A DNA stretch of 47,220 nt from an uncultured Alphaproteobacteria bacterium (GTDB lineage: Bacteria > Pseudomonadota > Alphaproteobacteria > Paracaedibacterales > CAITNM01), in NCBI GenBank assembly GCA_903874955.1, contig CAIQTY010000005.1, positions 1 through 47,220 of the forward strand. Reading direction: 5' to 3'. Position numbers and translations under genes: made by a program. Within the stretch, counting starts at the first letter, position 1, and every line of letters begins with the position of its first letter. Under the pieces are notes generated by a model. It did not search any database. It was given only the letters and a program-made list of their open reading frames with translations, and had not been told where the DNA came from. Shown here in pieces: positions 44,202-47,220 of this stretch.

Positions 44202-45773
44202 TTACAGAGTATAGGTGAGCATTAACCCAAGCATGTAAACAGTTTTTCCAATCTTTGATGGGCTCACACTGTTGCTATTAGCAATCGTATACTGTTTAAT
44301 ACCCGATTTTGGCTTTAAGATCCCTCCTATTGCAGTTAATGACACATAATCATTAGGTGTCCAGGTGAAATAAGCATCAAGCTCTCGAGATCCTGCTTTT
44401 GATTTAATGTTATATTGGTATAATTTATCGAAGTTGATATGGAAATATTGAACTCCAAATACATATTTATCTGATGGGGTAAGTTTGAGTTGAACGTTAT
44501 GAACGTTTTGGTTTGTATTTGAAAAATAGAAACTGCTCTGGATTTGACCTGTTTCCCAGGTTCCGTAGCCATCTCTTGTTCCGCAGGCGAACATAAGTGG
44601 GTCATAGGACTTTTTAACGGATCCTGCTGAGTCACCACTAAAGTGTGAATATCTGTAAAACAATAGAGGCGATCCCCATAAATTGCTAAAAGTATAACCA
44701 GGTTCTAGGTAGTACGCGTAGGCTTTTGTTTTTTGACCGATTTTATTATTTTTCTGATAAACGCAGCCTGCGTGAAAACGAATATCTCTATTGTTTGGGA
44801 AAAAATTGCCACCGATCATTGGGTTAATGACAAGTAATCCATCGCGATTTTTTTGAGAAGGATCTGAAGCCTCCTTATCGGCCTTATAAAACTTCATCAG
44901 TATCAATCCAGCATTCCAATATTTTGATTCCTTTTTTTTAGGATCCATAGAAGCATATTCAATATAAGCGCCATATATTGAGGTTTTTGGTTGATCAGTA
45001 TTAAAAAGCAGTTGTTGATTAGTATTTGTTCTTAGATGGAAGATTTGAGCTTTAGCAGGTAAGGGGTTAATGGCTAAAACCGCAGTATCTTTAAAGGCGG
45101 ACCTAGGTCCTAAAAAGAAGGCTGCTCTTTTATATGCATTCACTGTGCCAAGACCAAGGACAAAGCCATCACCTGCAGTAAAGCACTGCTGACCGAAAGA
45201 TATATCGACTAAATCAGGGGTACTTGTTAATTCCCCAGATTTCCATCCGGCCACCACTTCTTCATAGGCAACTAATGTTGGCCTTCGTACAGTTGTGGAA
45301 ATAGCGCTTGCATCTCCTTGTCCTCGTGTGGTGGCGCCAACAGAACTAAGCCTGCCATAAGCTATACTTTTGTTATCTAGGCCTACAGCAAAGCGTATCC
45401 TTGGTGTGAAAACGTACTCTGACCAAAGCGGATTTTGATTAACGATATGAGCATTTTTGGCATCAACCGAACCAGCTCCAAAATTGGAATTTTGAACCTT
45501 AATTAACCCAGTAGAAATAGTGCCGTTGAGTTCTAGTTTTGTTTGATTAATTTCGTCAAGAAATTCATGATAACCTTCTTTATTCAAATTCCATGAACTT
45601 GGTATTTTCTCTTCTGTTTTTGTGACTTTTACTTCTTTTTTGATATTTCTTTCTTCAATATCTTCTTTCTCAAAAATTTCAACGTCTCCTTTTTGATTTT
45701 GAAGTTGAGTTGTCTGTTTAGCTAAAATACAGGGACTTATTAATGCAATTATTATTCGCATGTAGTATTTCAT
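44202..45773 (-). CDS. Outer-membrane beta-barrel protein (alginate-export/porin-like)
   Basis: The 523-residue protein has a signal-like start (IIIALISPCILAKQ), a charged stretch (about 27-60) and then repeated amphipathic strands with aromatic ends (YGRLSSVG, FGQQCFTAGDGFVLG, YAYYLEPGYTFSN, YVFGVQYFHINFDKLY) up to MLGLMLTYTL. The pattern and the FGQQ..GDGFVLG segment resemble the alginate-export/OprD-type barrel group. It should span the outer membrane and move a small or oligomeric solute. The last residue is Leu rather than the usual Phe. It stands alone. Confidence 0.65.
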   Translation of the reverse strand: MKYYMRIIIALISPCILAKQTTQLQNQKGDVEIFEKEDIEERNIKKEVKVTKTEEKIPSSWNLNKEGYHEFLDEINQTKLELNGTISTGLIKVQNSNFGAGSVDAKNAHIVNQNPLWSEYVFTPRIRFAVGLDNKSIAYGRLSSVGATTRGQGDASAISTTVRRPTLVAYEEVVAGWKSGELTSTPDLVDISFGQQCFTAGDGFVLGLGTVNAYKRAAFFLGPRSAFKDTAVLAINPLPAKAQIFHLRTNTNQQLLFNTDQPKTSIYGAYIEYASMDPKKKESKYWNAGLILMKFYKADKEASDPSQKNRDGLLVINPMIGGNFFPNNRDIRFHAGCVYQKNNKIGQKTKAYAYYLEPGYTFSNLWGSPLLFYRYSHFSGDSAGSVKKSYDPLMFACGTRDGYGTWETGQIQSSFYFSNTNQNVHNVQLKLTPSDKYVFGVQYFHINFDKLYQYNIKSKAGSRELDAYFTWTPNDYVSLTAIGGILKPKSGIKQYTIANSNSVSPSKIGKTVYMLGLMLTYTL

Positions 45774-45953
45774 TAAATTTTGCCTTAGATTCAGTTTTCT
45801 TAGATATTTTATTATTTTTTAAAATTTTATTTAATTATCCCAAATGCTAAACCCCTGCATTATACGAAGAAATCAAAGCGTTTGACATAAACCAAAGATT
45901 TCCTAAATTCGAGGTGCTGCTCAAAGTACAAAGAAGAAAGGAATTCGGAAAAT
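45774..45953. other. AT-rich gap upstream of the porin-like gene
   Basis: Together with the relics that follow, 45774-46412 has no intact gene. This part should hold the porin promoter; none is clear. TTTGACATAAACC near 45889 is a -35-like element facing the IS200-type remnant. Confidence 0.35.
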
Positions 45954-46059
45954 GTGAAACACCAACCATTTAAATCATAGTTCTTGCGAATGTAAATATC
46001 ACGTAGTTTTTAATCCGAAATTTAGAAAGAGGTCTATTTTTGGTTTGATCCGATTTTGA
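45954..46059 (+). mobile_element. IS200/IS605-type transposase (TnpA, Y1) N-terminal remnant
   Basis: A GTG at 45954 opens VKHQPFKS then TAG; shifted by one base the frame continues (45973 onward) NHSSCECKYHVVFNPKFRKRSIFG to a stop at 46057. CKYHVVFNPKFRKR is the characteristic N-terminal strand of IS200-type Y1 transposases (compare C-K-Y-H-I-V-F-x-P-K-Y-R-R). The catalytic HUH and Tyr parts are gone, so this is a frameshifted stub. Confidence 0.68.
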
Positions 46060-46282
46060 AGATCACATTGACATTGATGATACTGAAGAAGGGGATCGGG
46101 AAGGGGCAGCTTTATTAGAAAGGGCGGAAGAGCTTAAAATTTGCTAATTTTCAATATTCGAACTTCAAGAAATGATTAAAGAAATCGATGCCACTATAAC
46201 TTTTCTAGGCGAAATGACTGTAAATATCTATACCATTGGCAGGAAAGAATCGTACAAACAAAAAACAGAATGTGAAAAATAA
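46049..46282 (+). pseudogene. Decayed reading frame after the IS200 stub
   Basis: One frame reads SDFEDHIDIDDTEEGDREGA then LLERAEELKIC, a TAA (46145-46147), and continues FSIFELQEMIKEIDATITFL and further to TAA at 46280-46282. It has no start codon and one internal stop. The acidic, helical sequence looks coding but matches no family I know. A textbook terminator eight bases later suggests that the frame once ended a transcript. Confidence 0.4.
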
Positions 46283-46289
46283 ACTGATT

Positions 46290-46317
46290 ACTCCCACTCG
46301 ATGTGGGAGTTTTTTTT
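46290..46317 (+). terminator. Rho-independent terminator
   Basis: ACTCCCAC-TCGAT-GTGGGAGT followed by seven T residues: an 8-bp stem with a 5-base loop and a U-tract on the plus strand. It follows the decayed frame ending at 46282. Confidence 0.85.
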
Positions 46318-46412
46318 ATGAAATTGTTGACCTGTATTTCCTCTATTTAACGCTTGGGCTTTCCGCGAATCATAAGGCTTACCGGGGAATGACCTACTCT
46401 GGACTAGATCAA

Positions 46413-47180
46413 TTATCGTTCAGCGGCAACTGAATTTATCCAGGTTAATAAGGGAATGATGTCTGATATTCTTGGATGGGCATAAAAACTTCTTGCATCT
46501 TTCAAAACTGCTGTACAAGAATTAACTCCCCGAAAAACTGATGTGCCAGCAGGCATAATTTCTATTGCTGGTCCACCACTAATACCAGGGGGTACTATTC
46601 CGGTGGTCGATTCGGACTGTGGAGTCCATTTTGAATACAATGTTTCAGGGGTGAATTCACCCTCTATCAGAACACGAGATTCTAGAATGTTTCCAACTGA
46701 TAAAAATGGTCCTTCCACACATACATGCTGATATTCCATTTTAAGTTTGCGGTAAGCAATATCGAGTATTTGTTGGTCAGAAAATTTAGGACTGTTTAAT
46801 TTTTCTCTTATACTGATGATTTCACTTTCCAAAGTGTTTGCAGATTTTATTCTGGCAGAATCAATGATGCCCTATTGTTTCAGGATCTTAGGTTCTCTTT
46901 TAACTTCAGAAAGTTTTTCATGGATTCTGTCTCTTGTATGGTTTAAAAAGACTTCACCGTCTTCTTCAAAGTCTATGCAGTGACCAGCTGTAAAAATTAC
47001 TTGTTTTCCATTATGCATGGCGATGGCCGCAGAACTTACACCGCCTTGATCATTAAAAAGAAAAAGTGTTCATTCAAATCGACGACCCTCTTCTATGCCT
47101 GCAGCAAGGGCTTCTGCGTCACGAAACGATGCTGATAGGTTTGTTAACGTGATAACTAATAATAAAATAAATATTCTCAT
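46413..47180 (-). pseudogene. Trypsin-like serine protease pseudogene (two in-frame stops)
   Basis: From ATG 47180 a 255-codon frame shows a signal peptide (MRIFILLLVITLTNLSAS), then TGA at codon 37 (47072-47070), the catalytic-His motif QVIFTAGHC (codons 60-68), TAG at codon 103 (46874-46872), and a final GISGGP with the nucleophile Ser but Ile in place of the Asp of GDSGGP. The frame then runs intact to the stop at 46413. The single reading frame with two point nonsense changes, and no frameshift, indicates recent inactivation of an exported trypsin-fold protease. An open frame from codon 117 onward is just its 3' half. Confidence 0.8.
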
Positions 47181-47220
47181 TAATATCTTTTTAAATATTT
47201 AAATTTATTTAATTATTATA

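Noticed and set aside
46236..46433. 65-codon plus-strand frame running through the terminator at 46290
   Set aside because: The frame encodes the terminator stem itself and overlaps two decayed genes; no sign of a real protein.
47070..47072. Stop-codon recoding (TGA read as an amino acid) in the trypsin-like gene
   Set aside because: A TAG is also present, and intact genes in the window end in TGA, so decay is the simpler reading.

Overview
The window looks like a stretch of an AT-rich alphaproteobacterial chromosome, possibly from the Holosporales/Paracaedibacter-type endosymbiont or amoeba-associated lineages. The genus is inference. Evidence for the class: a short SRP RNA directly before dnaX and ybaB, a FliX-like flagellar assembly protein (an alphaproteobacterial family), a K+-independent-type proton pyrophosphatase, tolQ-tolR-tolA and a Uup/MlaD pair. 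Single-gene transcription units on alternating strands, several decayed genes, IS remnants and many secreted or envelope proteins fit a genome undergoing slow reduction.

Layout. 1-4300 is an accessory zone beside a tRNA-Lys: the end of an IS3-type element, a three-gene cassette (CatB-like acetyltransferase, an AAC(6')-like acetyltransferase fused to a MazG-like pyrophosphohydrolase, and a FlaR-like P-loop kinase), an 87-bp tandem repeat carrying promoter-like sequence, and an MFS-like membrane protein. 4300-10600 holds envelope and flagellar genes: uup, mlaD, a phosphoethanolamine transferase overlapped with dgkA, a FliJ-like gene, an aquaporin with an altered second NPA box, and fliX. 10700-14900 holds phrB, a RodZ-like gene, the SRP RNA, dnaX and ybaB. 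14900-19600 holds two drug/metabolite exporters and a deacetylase / glycosyltransferase / methyltransferase-like surface-polysaccharide group.

19960-27930 holds frr, an overlapped ridA-threonine dehydratase pair, a MntA/HepT toxin-antitoxin pair, a secreted protein of unknown function, an L,D-transpeptidase, two GNAT acetyltransferases, tRNA-Ser(GCT) and tRNA-Met(CAT), an O-methyltransferase and a YeeZ-like dehydrogenase. 28000-39950 holds hppA, an FKBP isomerase, a Lon-like protease, a lipoprotein hydrolase next to a thiolase, a Cache-domain chemoreceptor, a decayed gene with a 7-bp duplication and two stops, a DAACS symporter and HU. 40190-47220 holds tRNA-Thr(TGT), a SlyB-like lipoprotein followed by tolQRA (no tolB or pal), tRNA-Ser(CGA), a secreted protein of unknown function, an outer-membrane barrel, an IS200-type remnant, a decayed reading frame and a trypsin-like protease pseudogene.

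Functional links: DgkA should recycle the diacylglycerol released by the phosphoethanolamine transferase; RidA should clear the reactive enamines made by the threonine/serine dehydratase; FliJ, FliX and the chemoreceptor imply a flagellar apparatus encoded elsewhere. The most distinctive system is the 594-2685 cassette. No CRISPR array, rRNA, intact prophage or large biosynthetic cluster was seen.
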